Source: Temnopleurus reevesii
Taxonomy: Eukaryota; Echinodermata; Echinoidea; Temnopleuroida; Temnopleuridae
Length of the DNA: 15,999 nt
NCBI GenBank assembly: GCA_036244855.1
Contig: BQKZ01007884.1
Location: forward strand, 11,550 to 27,548
Direction: 5' to 3'
In this document: positions 1-8,566 of the stretch, piece by piece
Numbering within the stretch: the stretch's first letter is position 1
Layout: each line of letters begins with the position of its first letter
Translations under genes and position numbers: made by a program
Notes under the pieces: model-generated
Database searches by the model: none
What the model saw: the letters and a program-made list of their open reading frames with translations, nothing else
Told to the model about the DNA's origin: nothing

Positions 1-377
1 TTCAGATGCCAATTTCTGCAAGATGAAGCGGAGAGGCACAGAGACCAATATGAATTCATAAAATATAGACTTTGGGCTTTCAAATGAGGTACAAATGTCA
101 AATTAAAAATCTCTTTGAAAAATCAAGTCCTAGGTTGACCTACTTTTGGATCGAGCCCATAAGGAGTTCTCCATGTATGACATCACAGATTAAATGCTAA
201 AATTAGCTACGCATACCATTTCAAGGATGCCCAGCACAGGTGGAAATGATGACTTTGAAAATTCATAACTTTTTAACGGATTATCCATTTTTGCTCAAAT
301 TTTCACAGTTTGTTCATCTAATTATTTTTCTTTATTTAATGACAGTAAATTATTGTCTGGGTGTAATTCCCCTTTAA
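1..377. mobile_element. 3' part of a TTAA-flanked foldback element (left end outside window)
   Basis: The right end reads ...ATTCCCCT followed by TTAA at 374-377. It aligns base by base, with gaps, to the right end of the element at 10783-11254. Shared blocks include 'ttcataactttttaacgga' against 'ttcaaagcttactgaacgga', the 'ttttgct' block, and the terminal 'ttccccttta'. The interior also shares a weaker 'gg(g)a-ctctcc' block. I therefore read positions 1-373 as the 3' portion of the same non-autonomous family, with TTAA as the target duplication. The left end is outside the window, so the family assignment depends on the second copy. No transposase frame is present. Confidence 0.5.
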
Positions 378-1711
378 TTTATGCCCTGAAGTGGTGTTCC
401 AATTTGAGACATACATGTACATGTAACAACACAAATTTATGGTAAAAGATTAAAAGGGCACCAAAATTATCCAAGGTCATTAAGGAGGGAATCCAAGGCT
501 TGGTGTTCTGCATTCATGAACGGCCTTCAACTGCCCTGAAATGTTTTTTTTCCAACTTAAGACATCTTCAAACATTTTTCTTTACTATTGAAAATTATAT
601 TTATGAAATATATATATTATGATAATGATAATAATGATAGATGTGATTTCTAAAGAATTATTCAATATTTCAAACGAGAAAAATTTTTTAGATTGGAACA
701 AGTTCAGAGATCACCAGCACTTTACCTATCGTTTTGTTTGTATTAATACATCGACCCCTCATCGAATGTGCCTTTGACCAGCTGTGCAGATAAACACGAA
801 GGCCTACGTGGGCCCTACCATTCTGTACACATCTGTGCTATTAATTCTTTCTCTGACAAATACTGTCTGTTCAATTTTCTAAAGTGGTTTGTCATTTGCC
901 CAGGTGCACCGCAAGACTGCTCATGATCAAATCATTTGAAAAATGAAAGTCAGACATTTTGGGTTAGTACATGTAGGTCAGGTATTTTTGGGGAGATTGC
1001 CTTTCATGAGGATCAGTAAATTTCCTTCTGATGTTGATATAGTTTTGTGATTGAGTTCATACTACTTGTACCTTCACATAATAGTTCAAGAAGAAATTAT
1101 TGGGTAATCCCGAAAAACCCACTGATTATATTTTTTCTATTTTTTATCTTATTCTGCTTGTCACCTACATGTGTAAAGTAATATTAAAACAATATTAATG
1201 TTTGCTTTTTATACAAGTAAAAAATGTAGTGGAGCCATGATGTCTTTCCAGCTACTTTGTACATGTAATGTCATTGTGAGCAGAATGGACAAATGAATGC
1301 TTCTATCCGAGCCTTCGCAAAAGCTAGGAACAAACAAAAGAAACTATTTTCCCTCTTCATTCACTTTACATGTAGGTGTGATGCATGTTGGGCATTTCCC
1401 TGCACTGCCAATATTAAGAGGGAAGGAACATTCTTTGCTTCCAGCTATTGTGCAGAATGCTAAAATAGAAGTTTTGTTGTACTTTGTCAATTTCCCTTTT
1501 TCCTTCTGCTCAAAGTGTACACATATTTGCCAGGTACTTCCTTGAAAAAAGAGTTCACAAGAGTACTTGCACTTTGCCTACATGTAGATTTCTTTATCAT
1601 TTTCCTTCTTTGTACATAGCAAACACCTTTAAACAATGAGGTGGAATTAATGAACTACATGTACACGTATCCTTGAATAATTTTTTCATTACATTCCGAA
1701 ATTTTTTTCAG
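1..1711 (+). other. End of an upstream intron of the GALNT gene
   Basis: This stretch precedes the first visible exon and ends in a T-rich tract and CAG acceptor (AG at 1710-1711). The exon that follows needs one nucleotide from an earlier exon (phase 1). The short cytoplasmic tail and transmembrane anchor expected at the N-terminus of this enzyme are not visible here, so the first coding exon must lie before position 1. The first 373 bases are the end of a transposon-like element. The rest is AT-rich with scattered TACATGTA palindromes. I see no coding exon in it; the 82-codon open frame near 1297-1545 shows no recognisable family and lacks coding-like composition. Confidence 0.7.
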
Positions 1712-1916
1712 GTGGCCATGAGCATGCCCCACCCAAGCACGTTCCAGCCAGACCCAGACACGACCCAAACGGGCCAGGCGAGATGGGTAAAGCCGTCGTG
1801 ATTCCACAAGACAAGGAGTCTCTCAAGAACGAGATGTTTAGGATAAATCAGTTCAATTTATTAGCGAGCGATATGATCTCAGTCAACCGGACGCTGCCTG
1901 ATGTTCGCATGGATGG
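1712..1916 (+). CDS. GALNT: Polypeptide GalNAc-transferase exon (stem region and start of catalytic domain)
   Basis: Internal exon of a GT27 enzyme, which transfers GalNAc from UDP-GalNAc to Ser/Thr of secretory proteins in the Golgi lumen, the first step of mucin-type O-glycosylation. The frame starts with two bases (GT) of a split codon, then reads a His/Pro/Arg-rich stem followed by [10 protein letters not shown] and [20 protein letters not shown]. These match the conserved pre-catalytic region of vertebrate GALNT1/GALNT13 (GEMGKPVVIP, INQFNL-AS-MI--NR-LPD). An N-glycosylation sequon (NRT) is visible. The acceptor is TTTTTTTCAG (AG 1710-1711) and the donor GTGAGT starts at 1917. The exon ends in phase 2 with GG, completed by the G of the exon at 9752 to give Gly. 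An in-frame TGA at 1918-1920 lies within the donor, so the exon cannot simply continue. GALNT1/13 is the best subfamily by eye, but the duplication in vertebrates means the invertebrate gene may be the ancestor of both. Confidence 0.93.
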
Positions 1917-2143
1917 GTGAGTAATACTGTACAATGTTAATGGTCTTCTATGACAACTTGTGTTGACTTGTGATCTTCATTTTATTTTGTTTGTAAAAAG
2001 TTCATTCAAATCGTCAAAATGATATATACATTTACAACATCAAATAACAAACCATAATTTTCATAGTACATGCACAATGCAACCATACAGTATCACTAAA
2101 AAAATATTTTTCTTTTGTGATCATGAAGCTATATTGTAAATGC

Positions 2144-2204
2144 TTGAATGAAGTTGTCTCCTTTGTCCCAGTCCTTCGTCCCTTCTGGTCACAGTGCCTA
2201 TTAC
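2144..2204. repeat. Dispersed 61-bp repeat, copy 1
   Basis: This segment reads 'ttgaatgaagttgt' ... 'gtcccagtcctt' ... 'gtcccttct' ... 'acagtgc' ... 'ttac'. The same blocks occur in the same order and with the same overall length (61 bp) at 7650-7710 in the same intron. The two copies differ at scattered positions and I could not extend the similarity with confidence on either side. It is probably a fragment of an old interspersed element; the family is not recognised. Confidence 0.55.
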
Positions 2205-2379
2205 AAGAAATCATGTGACACACTAATGTTCACGACCGTGTATGACTCATTCATTACTAGAGAGACATATCATTGAAAAAAAACATCATAATTCGAATCC
2301 TACCTTTGTCAGGTGCGTGCTTTCAGTGCGGGAGTCTAGGTTGTATTCACTATCCCAAGTTTTTTAATTACTGTATAAG

Positions 2380-2580
2380 CCAATATTGTAGCATACAGAT
2401 ATTTTCGCGGTTTCAGACCGATTTGACACATTGGCGTGTTGTTATTTTCATGTTTTTGACAGTGTTTGTACACAAATGAATGGGCATAATATAGAGTGGA
2501 AATTTTCGCGCATCCATAACCACAAAATTAGCGAAAATAAAACCACCGCGAAAATTTCAGCTTATGTAGTTCACCAATTG
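2380..2580. repeat. Repeat-like segment with TTTTCGCG motifs in both orientations
   Basis: The strings 'attttcgcgg' (2401) and 'attttcgcgc' (2502) on this strand face 'gcgaaaataaaa' (2531) and 'ccgcgaaaattt' (2546) on the other. The outer parts 'actgtataagc' (about 2372) and 'gcttatgtag' (about 2560) are roughly inverted. The arrangement resembles an imperfect foldback element of about 200 bp. CpG-containing motifs stand out against the AT-rich intron. No target duplication is clear, so the boundaries are approximate. Confidence 0.45.
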
Positions 2581-2786
2581 TGATCCAATTCTGAGCTCAA
2601 GTTAAATCATGAAGAAAGGCAGTGATAAATTCAAGCTAAGGTTTTCCTATTTAATGTACATGGGGCTATAGAATCTCGAGATAAATTGAAAACATATCTG
2701 ATAGGGCTTTTAAAACCTGAAAGCAAGGGAACTCTGGGTTACATACAATACAATTACTGTGCATGTAGTGCAGCACCATCATGTTA

Positions 2787-3745
2787 TAGGGGATAATCTT
2801 GGCGTGATTCTAAAAAGGAATTCCCACTGCTCCCATAGTCATGCATACATACATACTCGTCCATTAGATTTCAAATGGTAATGTATTACACTCACTGAGA
2901 ATGTGAATGGGTTTCTGTCAGGCGTGTTAAATTATGGATGTTTACACCTTCACGTACAGGGTATCATTGATTCCAATATTTCATTATTCTTGTATGCCCA
3001 ACAAACAAAAAACAAAAACAAAAGAGTGGAAAATAATGTTTTGACTCATCTACCCATACAGTATTATCAGACAAAATACTGTGCTAATGAAAAAAAAAAA
3101 AAGAATCTTGATCCTGCCATTTATCAGGTAGCATCTAGCCTAGTCCCACTGACTGCTATCAATGTAGGAATAATGTGAACACTTATACAGAAAAGGAATC
3201 CCCCACTGTGCTACATCATCATGCATAATCCTCGTCCATTAGATTTGAAAAAGGTAATTTATGACACGAATCGAATCGTAGAGAATGTGAATGGGTTTCA
3301 ACCAAGTGTGCTATAAAATTATGGATGTTTACCCATTCGTGTTCTTGTATTGATTCCATTTCTCCCATTTATTAGGTAGCATAGCCTAGTCCCACTGATT
3401 GCTATCAATATAGGGATAATCTAGGCATTACAATAGCTCAGCAAACAAACAGTAAAAAAAAAAAATCAAACAGAACAAATACAAAACGGTAAAAATAATG
3501 TATTTATTATCAGACATGATACTGTTCTGATGAAAAAAAAATCAAAAGGTTGATCCTGCCATTTATCAGGTAGCATAGCCCAGTCCCACTGATCTCTATC
3601 AATGTAGGGATAATCTAGGCATTACGATAGCGTGGAATCCCCACTGTGCTACATCATCTTGCATAATCCTCGTCCATTAGATTTGAAAGGGTAATGTATG
3701 ACACTCACAGAGAATGTGAATGGGTTTCTGTCAAGCGTGTCATGT
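2787..3745. repeat. Mosaic tandem repeat, about 3 units of roughly 400 bp
   Basis: Three modules recur. Module A (anchor 'ctcgtccattagattt' at 2856, 3231 and 3669) is followed by 'gagaatgtgaatgggttt'. Module B has anchor 'gtcccactga' at 3143, 3389 and 3583, with 'tatcaggtagca' before it and 'gggataatctaggcatta' after it. Module C is an A-rich stretch ending in 'ttattatcagac' and 'atactgt-ct-atgaaaaaa' (about 3000-3100 and 3450-3545). The order is partial B, A, C, B, A, B, C, B, A. The spacing of A anchors is 375 then 438 bp because module C is missing from one unit. This is local duplication with later deletion, or nested insertion, rather than a clean satellite. No coding capacity is recognised. 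Confidence 0.8.
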
Positions 3746-4038
3746 TGTCATGTGTGGGGCCGGGTCATATTTGTATACCCACCAATGCTCACTGGACAAG
3801 TGTACAGCCCTAAATATAAAAATATCAGATCAAATGTTCGAATTATTCCTATACAAACGTAATTCGTATAGTTTCAACATTACATGTAGATCCTCTTTGA
3901 GATCCATGATGCACTCATACAGTAACACTTTAAAGATGTGTACTTATTGATTTTTGTATAGTTCTGACTGAAAGGCAAGATACATGTACATGTATGTAGG
4001 CCTACATACCAGGGACAGCGAGACATTTTGAAAAAGTT

Positions 4039-4051
4039 GGGGGGGGGGGGG
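4039..4051 (+). repeat. Poly-G run (13 G)
   Basis: There is an uninterrupted run of thirteen G in an otherwise AT-rich intron. Shorter G or C runs sit nearby: seven C at 4773-4779 and seven G around 4881. Such runs are unstable in length and easily misread by sequencing, so the exact count is uncertain. Confidence 0.85.
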
Positions 4052-4317
4052 ATGGTGTTCAGCCACTTCAAATTCCCCTTGGCTCTGTCATCCATTGTAC
4101 AGTGTACATGTACATGTATGCAGAAGTAAACTTTGATTTTGCTTGAGTTGAAGAAAGAAAAAAGTTTACATGCACTTTGGACGAATAGAGCCTAAGCCGA
4201 TCGTGAACGAGTCGTTTTAACTCCTTTTATACTTCTGTAGTATTTCACATCATGTCGGTTAAAAGTTATTTTGGGTTAGATTTATGCATTTTGTAATGTA
4301 CTAATGTACCCATTTGT

Positions 4318-4345
4318 AATGTACTAGGCTAAAACCTAGTACATT
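4318..4345. repeat. Perfect hairpin, 11-bp arms with 6-base loop
   Basis: The left arm 'aatgtactagg' (4318-4328) and right arm 'cctagtacatt' (4335-4345) are exact reverse complements around the loop 'ctaaaa'. Two further 'taatgtact' copies stand just upstream (4294 and 4303), so the left arm is one of three related strings. It sits inside an intron with no terminator role expected. Confidence 0.75.
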
Positions 4346-4446
4346 GTACTTGTATAGATAATTGAAACTCTTGATAATGCATTGTTGGCTAGACAGACAG
4401 AGAGAGGGAGATAGAGAGCAAATGTGAGAAAGCATGCTCGTATATC

Positions 4447-4508
4447 AATTAGAATTGATCATGCAAATTGTTCCTCCTCACAATAGCTTGTGCCCATCAA
4501 TTCTAATT
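4447..4508. repeat. Short inverted repeat with 13-bp perfect arms
   Basis: The string 'aattagaattgat' (4447-4459) has its exact reverse complement 'atcaattctaatt' at 4496-4508, separated by 36 bases. It may be the remnant of a small foldback element or simply a hairpin. I saw no clear flanking duplication. It follows a GA-rich stretch (4391-4419). Confidence 0.6.
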
Positions 4509-4956
4509 CCCTAGCAACTAAAAGTGTGACATAGCAACAAAAAACAGCAATTACTCTACCATGGTTTTTAGCAACTGATGCATGATTACACATTTTTTTC
4601 ATAATAGAAATTACTTTGTATTGTGAAAAGCTGAAAGGGTTTTGAATAATTTAGGCATCTCTCTCACTGTGTAAGTGAAGAATGCAATGACTATGATGTA
4701 CATCAAATGCCTGAAAATTGTAAATTTAGAATCTACAGATGATGATGACATCTTTTCTCTGAGAGCATCATGTCCCCCCCCAAAATAAAAAAACAGACAA
4801 AGCAAATCAAGAAAAAAAGAAGGCATTTTTCTATCTTTTAGTTTTAGTTCTGTTTGGCTAGAAACACGTGGACAAAATTGGGGGGGTACATGTATATTTA
4901 TAACATGGACTAGTTCAGATGAATTACATAGTACATGTACACTGTAGATGGACTAA

Positions 4957-5133
4957 GGGGGAGTTGCTCAAAAGTTGCAATTGATCGCAAGTTGCAGTTG
5001 ATCGGAACGCGCCATTCAAAATCTTTTTTTTTATGTGTGTCTTGTTAAATACGCATACCGTGCGCGAATGAAAATGTGCGTTGCAATCTTTAAAGTTGCA
5101 GTTGATTTGCAGTTGATTTTGAGCAACACCCCC
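4957..5133. mobile_element. Harbinger-like miniature inverted-repeat element (177 bp)
   Basis: The left end GGGGGAGTTGCTCAAAA (4957-4973) and the right end, whose reverse complement is GGGGGTGTTGCTCAAAA (5117-5133), differ at one position of 17. The element is flanked on both sides by TAA (4954-4956 and 5134-5136). A three-base TWA duplication with G-rich termini is the usual signature of PIF/Harbinger non-autonomous elements. The interior carries several 'gttgca(a/g)ttgat' strings in both orientations and the CpG-rich block 'gatcggaacgcgcca'. It is too short to code for anything. A related broken copy lies at 9178-9319. Confidence 0.72.
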
Positions 5134-5734
5134 TAAATCTATGAACTCTGATATTGATAACTTGTGATATACAACACTGTACAAGTAATAAAGTTATTTG
5201 AAGGGGCTAAAACAATTAAATTGTTTGAGAGAAAGCAAAATTTCTCATGTATTTAAAAAAAAAGGAGAAAAGGCTTATTTCTGAGCTCTAGTAAACTTGA
5301 TTTGATATACAAAGGAATCAAATTCACTGCACAGTAAACATACAGTGTAGAATTGAGCATGACCTTTTATCGGCTGTGGTGTGGAATTCTTTGCATAAAT
5401 ATTGTCTGTTTTCTGTTTTGGGACAATCCCATTATTCTCCATTTTCAAAATGTTATACCGACAAGTCCAAGTGTACAGCTAGTGCCCGGGTGTACAGTAT
5501 GCGTATAAAAGGAATAACATGTGATCCCATGCAAAAGCCGATCAGCTTGTCTCAATAATGATGATTGATACCACTGTGTGTGCAATTTGTTTGACATCCT
5601 ACCCTCGTCAATTATGATTTATTGATAGTGTAAAAGGGCATGAGTATGAAACAAAACTGAACTTGGAGAAAAACAGGTGATATTTCATTTTGTTCTCTTT
5701 TAAAGGTATGGGTCAGCCTTTTCAAACCCGAGTT

Positions 5735-5965
5735 CAGGGTGCTACAATAATTTTTTTCACCAGTTGCCCAGTCGGGCAACCAAGTTTTCAAATCACTTAC
5801 CCGATCAAAATTTCCTTTGCCCCAAATTGATGGCCTATTCCAATTTGTACATACTGTAAAAGGCTGCTACTTGCCCTTTCAGGCAAGTGATTATTTCATT
5901 TTACTTGCTCGACAGCTTCATTTTGTTGCCCCGGGCATGTGGGCAAGTGGGTTTGTAGCGCCCTG
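5735..5965. mobile_element. hAT-like miniature inverted-repeat element (231 bp)
   Basis: The left terminus is CAGGGTGCTACAA and the reverse complement of the right terminus is CAGGGCGCTACAA (one mismatch in 13). Further inside, related 'ttgccca' and 'gggcaac' blocks recur in both arms. The interior repeats 'ttgccc(t)', 'gggcaa' and 'gcaagtga'. CAGGG...CCCTG ends are typical of hAT elements, which make 8-bp target duplications. The flanks share only a degenerate 'c-gagt' string (5728-5733 against 5966-5971), so the duplication is eroded or the boundary is off by a base. No transposase is present. Confidence 0.6.
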
Positions 5966-6590
5966 CTGAGTAAAGAAGAGTGGTCATCTGTCTTTATGAC
6001 ACGATCGAGGCATTGGACATTATTTCTTTGACAATGCCATCTATACCAGGAGCTATTTCTCAGATTTTTCATGAACTGTTGTGTAGTTGGCAATTTGAGA
6101 AAAAAATACTGAAAGAATATACATTTTTTTAACCAATCAATGCATTCAAATGCTATAATAGTGCAATTTTATCATAGGATTCTACCTGTACAATGTACTT
6201 ATTAAAATAAGTCTTGAAAAATACAGTACAATACATTTGGAAATTCTACATACAGTAGTGCAAAAGTATAAGATACATTGTAAAAACCAGCATTCAAATT
6301 ATAACTTGCAAGAACTGCAAAAAATTTTTTTACTTTTTATTTGGCCTGTTATAATCACCGAAATTTTATACATGTACATGTAGTACTTGTAAGCTTACAA
6401 TACACCAAATCGAAGGTATGAATTACACGTACTGTAAGATTTAGACATGGTGATGCCCAGGTCAGTTATGATCATTTTGAGATCAGGTGCTTGACAATTT
6501 ATCAAAAAAATTATCAAAGCACTTTGCGTCTAATCCTCTACAAGTGCAGGTCCGGTATGAATAGTAGTACCAAGTGTGCTTGTTTTAGTT

Positions 6591-6618
6591 GGGCGCAGCC
6601 GCGGAGTCGAGCTGCGCT
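6591..6618. repeat. CpG-rich hairpin
   Basis: The 7-bp arms GCGCAGC (6593-6599) and GCTGCGC (6611-6617) surround an 11-base CpG-rich loop. It begins a moderately GC-richer stretch (6590-6830) that contains an unremarkable 82-codon minus-strand open frame resembling no known protein. The flanking sequence to 6837 shows nothing else recognisable. It could be part of an unidentified repeat. Confidence 0.45.
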
Positions 6619-6837
6619 GACGTACAGGCTGACAAAAATGACAGACGATCCGACACTTGGCTATTAAAAGCACTTGGGCCACGATGTGGCGATGCAGTGT
6701 CTGAAGTAATTATTCTCCTATCTATGTATGGTGTCCCTGTTTTATGGTAGATGTGGCTGTGCATGATTAGGAAAGGCATCACTCTGCACACCACAGCACT
6801 GGGAGCTGAAAGGACAAAGTAAAGAGCCTCCATTTAA

Positions 6838-7235
6838 TTAACCCTTTTAGGACGAGAGAACACGTTTTGTGTAAGTTTTGGTCCAATAACTTTGTAGTGC
6901 TCTTAAAAATATACCTGATGTATGAGCAGAAAGAGAAAAAAAAATTATGTATACCTGACCATTTTTATTGTATCACCATTTGTCGCTGGATGCAGAGAAT
7001 ATTTTAAACAGAAATACTCTCTAAAATGGTCATAAATCCCTAAATTGGCAATGCAAAAATCATTTGAAAATCACCATTTTCTATGCATATTGGCAACTTT
7101 GAACTTTTTAATTTGCTTCTTGCCAAAGAGGATTCCATTTGGAGATATAATTTTAATTGAAACATTCTAACGAGAGAATTAAAAATTTTAGTGATTGAAT
7201 TTGTTGTAAAATAATTCCTGTCCTGAATGGGTTAA
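6838..7235. mobile_element. piggyBac-like non-autonomous element with TTAA target duplications
   Basis: The element body (6842-7231, 390 bp) is flanked by TTAA on both sides (6838-6841 and 7232-7235). Its left end reads CCCTTTTAGGAC and the reverse complement of its right end reads CCCATTCAGGAC, 10 of 12 identical. TTAA duplications with CCC-starting inverted ends are the hallmark of piggyBac superfamily elements. The interior is AT-rich, with subterminal 'accatttt' strings in both orientations (about 6958 and 7071), and holds no transposase frame. Mobility would depend on an enzyme encoded elsewhere. Confidence in the boundaries is high because all four landmarks agree. Confidence 0.82.
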
Positions 7236-7264
7236 CAAATTAGCTAGATGGATATGAAAGAAAT

Positions 7265-7569
7265 TTCCATCATAATAATGATAATATGTGAGATCTATAT
7301 TAGCGCCTTATCATGTCTTCAACTGCTCAAAGCGCTTCCGATATTATTACATGGTCATTGGATGGCAATTCAAGCCTAGCATCAAGGCAGCTAAATAGGC
7401 GCTCATATCATCAGATAATGTATAGCTGTCTCCCACTGGTCCCCAATCAAACCTGGGTAGAGTGCAGCTTTGTGGATAATTTCTTGCTGAAGGATATTAA
7501 CGTCATGGATAGGATTCAAACCGCGACTCTCTGTTTGGGAGGCCAGAATCATAACCATACGGTGCCTCC
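7265..7569 (-). mobile_element. tRNA-derived SINE, minus strand, diverged
   Basis: Read on the minus strand, the element starts near 7569 with a tRNA-like head. It has a B-box GGTTTGAATCC (7512-7522 reversed), followed by a body block shared with the SINE at 8567-8842: 'ttcagcaagaaat-atccaca', 'gcact(c)-acccaggt', 'gcgc' strings, and an ending of ATT/ATA-type repeats (7265-7290). The B-box is one base from the polymerase III consensus. The A-box region is degraded. Copies of this kind end in short simple repeats and move by borrowed LINE machinery. Open frames on either strand here derive from the repeat. Confidence 0.65.
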
Positions 7570-7649
7570 ATCCTTCTTACAAAATTGTATTCTTTGTAAA
7601 AATTTAAACAAGAGTTTCACCTGGGACTTTTTGAAGGTATTGAAAATGA

Positions 7650-7710
7650 TTGAATGAAGTTGTTTATATTGTCCCAGTCCTTTGTCCCTTCTACCAACAG
7701 TGCATTTTAC
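7650..7710. repeat. Dispersed 61-bp repeat, copy 2
   Basis: Second copy of the segment at 2144-2204, same orientation and length, sharing 'ttgaatgaagttgt', 'gtcccagtcctt', 'gtcccttct' and 'acagtgc'. It lies about 80 bases beyond the head of the minus-strand SINE ending near 7569, so it is not part of that SINE as I delimit it. Confidence 0.55.
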
Positions 7711-7846
7711 GAGTTTGATCGCGTTGCTATTAAACACACTGTCACCTGTGACACCCATTAACTTTTTGCTCATTTCTCTGTTTTTGGATCAGATATGTTC
7801 CATAGTCCTTTGCCCATTTAACCTGTGTATTTTTTATATCGCTCTC

Positions 7847-7874
7847 TACAGTACTGTAACTCTACAGTACTGTA
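7847..7874. repeat. Two identical 12-bp palindromes in tandem
   Basis: TACAGTACTGTA occurs at 7847-7858 and again at 7863-7874. Each is a perfect palindrome, and the repeat unit of 16 bp (ctctacagtactgtaa) is duplicated exactly. It could be a small tandem duplication. A protein-binding role is possible but nothing in the context supports one. Confidence 0.7.
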
Positions 7875-8056
7875 AATGCCTCCAGTCGTATGGTGCAATG
7901 TATTACCACACCCCACCTCATCCATGTCTCTCATTTGATCAATTCAATAAAAAATATAATGATACAGCTTATGACAGTTCAAGGAAGCAATGAAGGGAAA
8001 TGCAAGCCAAATACTTGGAAAGTGGAATTGGGAACATTTAATTATGGGCCAGTTTT

Positions 8057-8444
8057 TGCATTTCTTGCCAACGAATGTAGTTACATACTTGTATCATTTC
8101 TTGAACCCGGGTGATAACAATTGAATTACAATACTTGGAATCCATTTAGCATACATTATTGTGTTGCTGTGTCAGGCAAACCTTGGTCAAGGTTTCCAGG
8201 TTGTCCAGAATAATATTTGTGCTTGGATGTATGCATAAAATAGACGGGTTTACTAATAGATTTTATGCATACAGTGTACCTTTAACACAAAGGTTGTTCT
8301 TGACAACCCTAAAGCTTGCCCAAGGCTTGCCCGACATAGCAGCAAGTAATATATGCAAACTGGATTCCAAGTATTGTAGTCTCATTGTTATCAAACGGTT
8401 TAAGAAATACCACGTAACTACGTTCAGTGGCAAGAAAAGCACAT
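8057..8444. mobile_element. Long imperfect palindrome (about 390 bp foldback)
   Basis: The left arm (about 8057-8240) and right arm (about 8261-8444) are inverted copies around a 20-base loop. They can be followed over their whole length, at roughly three-quarters or more identity by eye. The best blocks are TACAATACTTGGAATCCA (8127-8144) against its exact reverse complement (8361-8378), 'cttgcc--cgaa-gtagttac' at the outer ends, and 'tatgcataaaa' next to the loop. Open frames found on both strands here (95 and 74 codons) are mirror products of the palindrome. A foldback DNA transposon is the likeliest origin; the ends and any target duplication are not certain. Confidence 0.75.
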
Positions 8445-8566
8445 AAATTTGAATACATATATTAAAAGTAAACCGGCCTATTTGCATCTACATGTATCAG
8501 TAAACCCGCCCATTGCAAAGAGCATCGTTCCCATAATTCTGTTCCATCTGCATTGTTTACTTTATA

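Noticed and set aside
1..1711. N-terminal transmembrane exon of the GALNT gene
   Set aside because: No open frame here starts with Met followed by basic residues and a hydrophobic stretch and ends at a phase-1 donor.
2502..2511. E2F-like site (TTTTCGCGC)
   Set aside because: The motif recurs in both orientations as part of a repeat-like segment within an intron, with no promoter nearby.
2787..3745. CRISPR-like repeat array
   Set aside because: The units are hundreds of bases long, diverged and irregular, and the window is eukaryotic.
6585..6833. 82-codon minus-strand open frame in a GC-richer stretch
   Set aside because: It shows no recognisable domain and no supporting splice or promoter context. 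A CpG-rich hairpin explains part of its composition.
7313..7657. 114-codon plus-strand open frame
   Set aside because: It lies almost wholly within the antisense SINE at 7265-7569 and reads the complement of a tRNA-derived sequence; no protein family is recognisable.
8159..8487. Overlapping open frames on both strands (95 and 74 codons)
   Set aside because: They are mirror images produced by the palindrome at 8057-8444 and share no similarity with known proteins.
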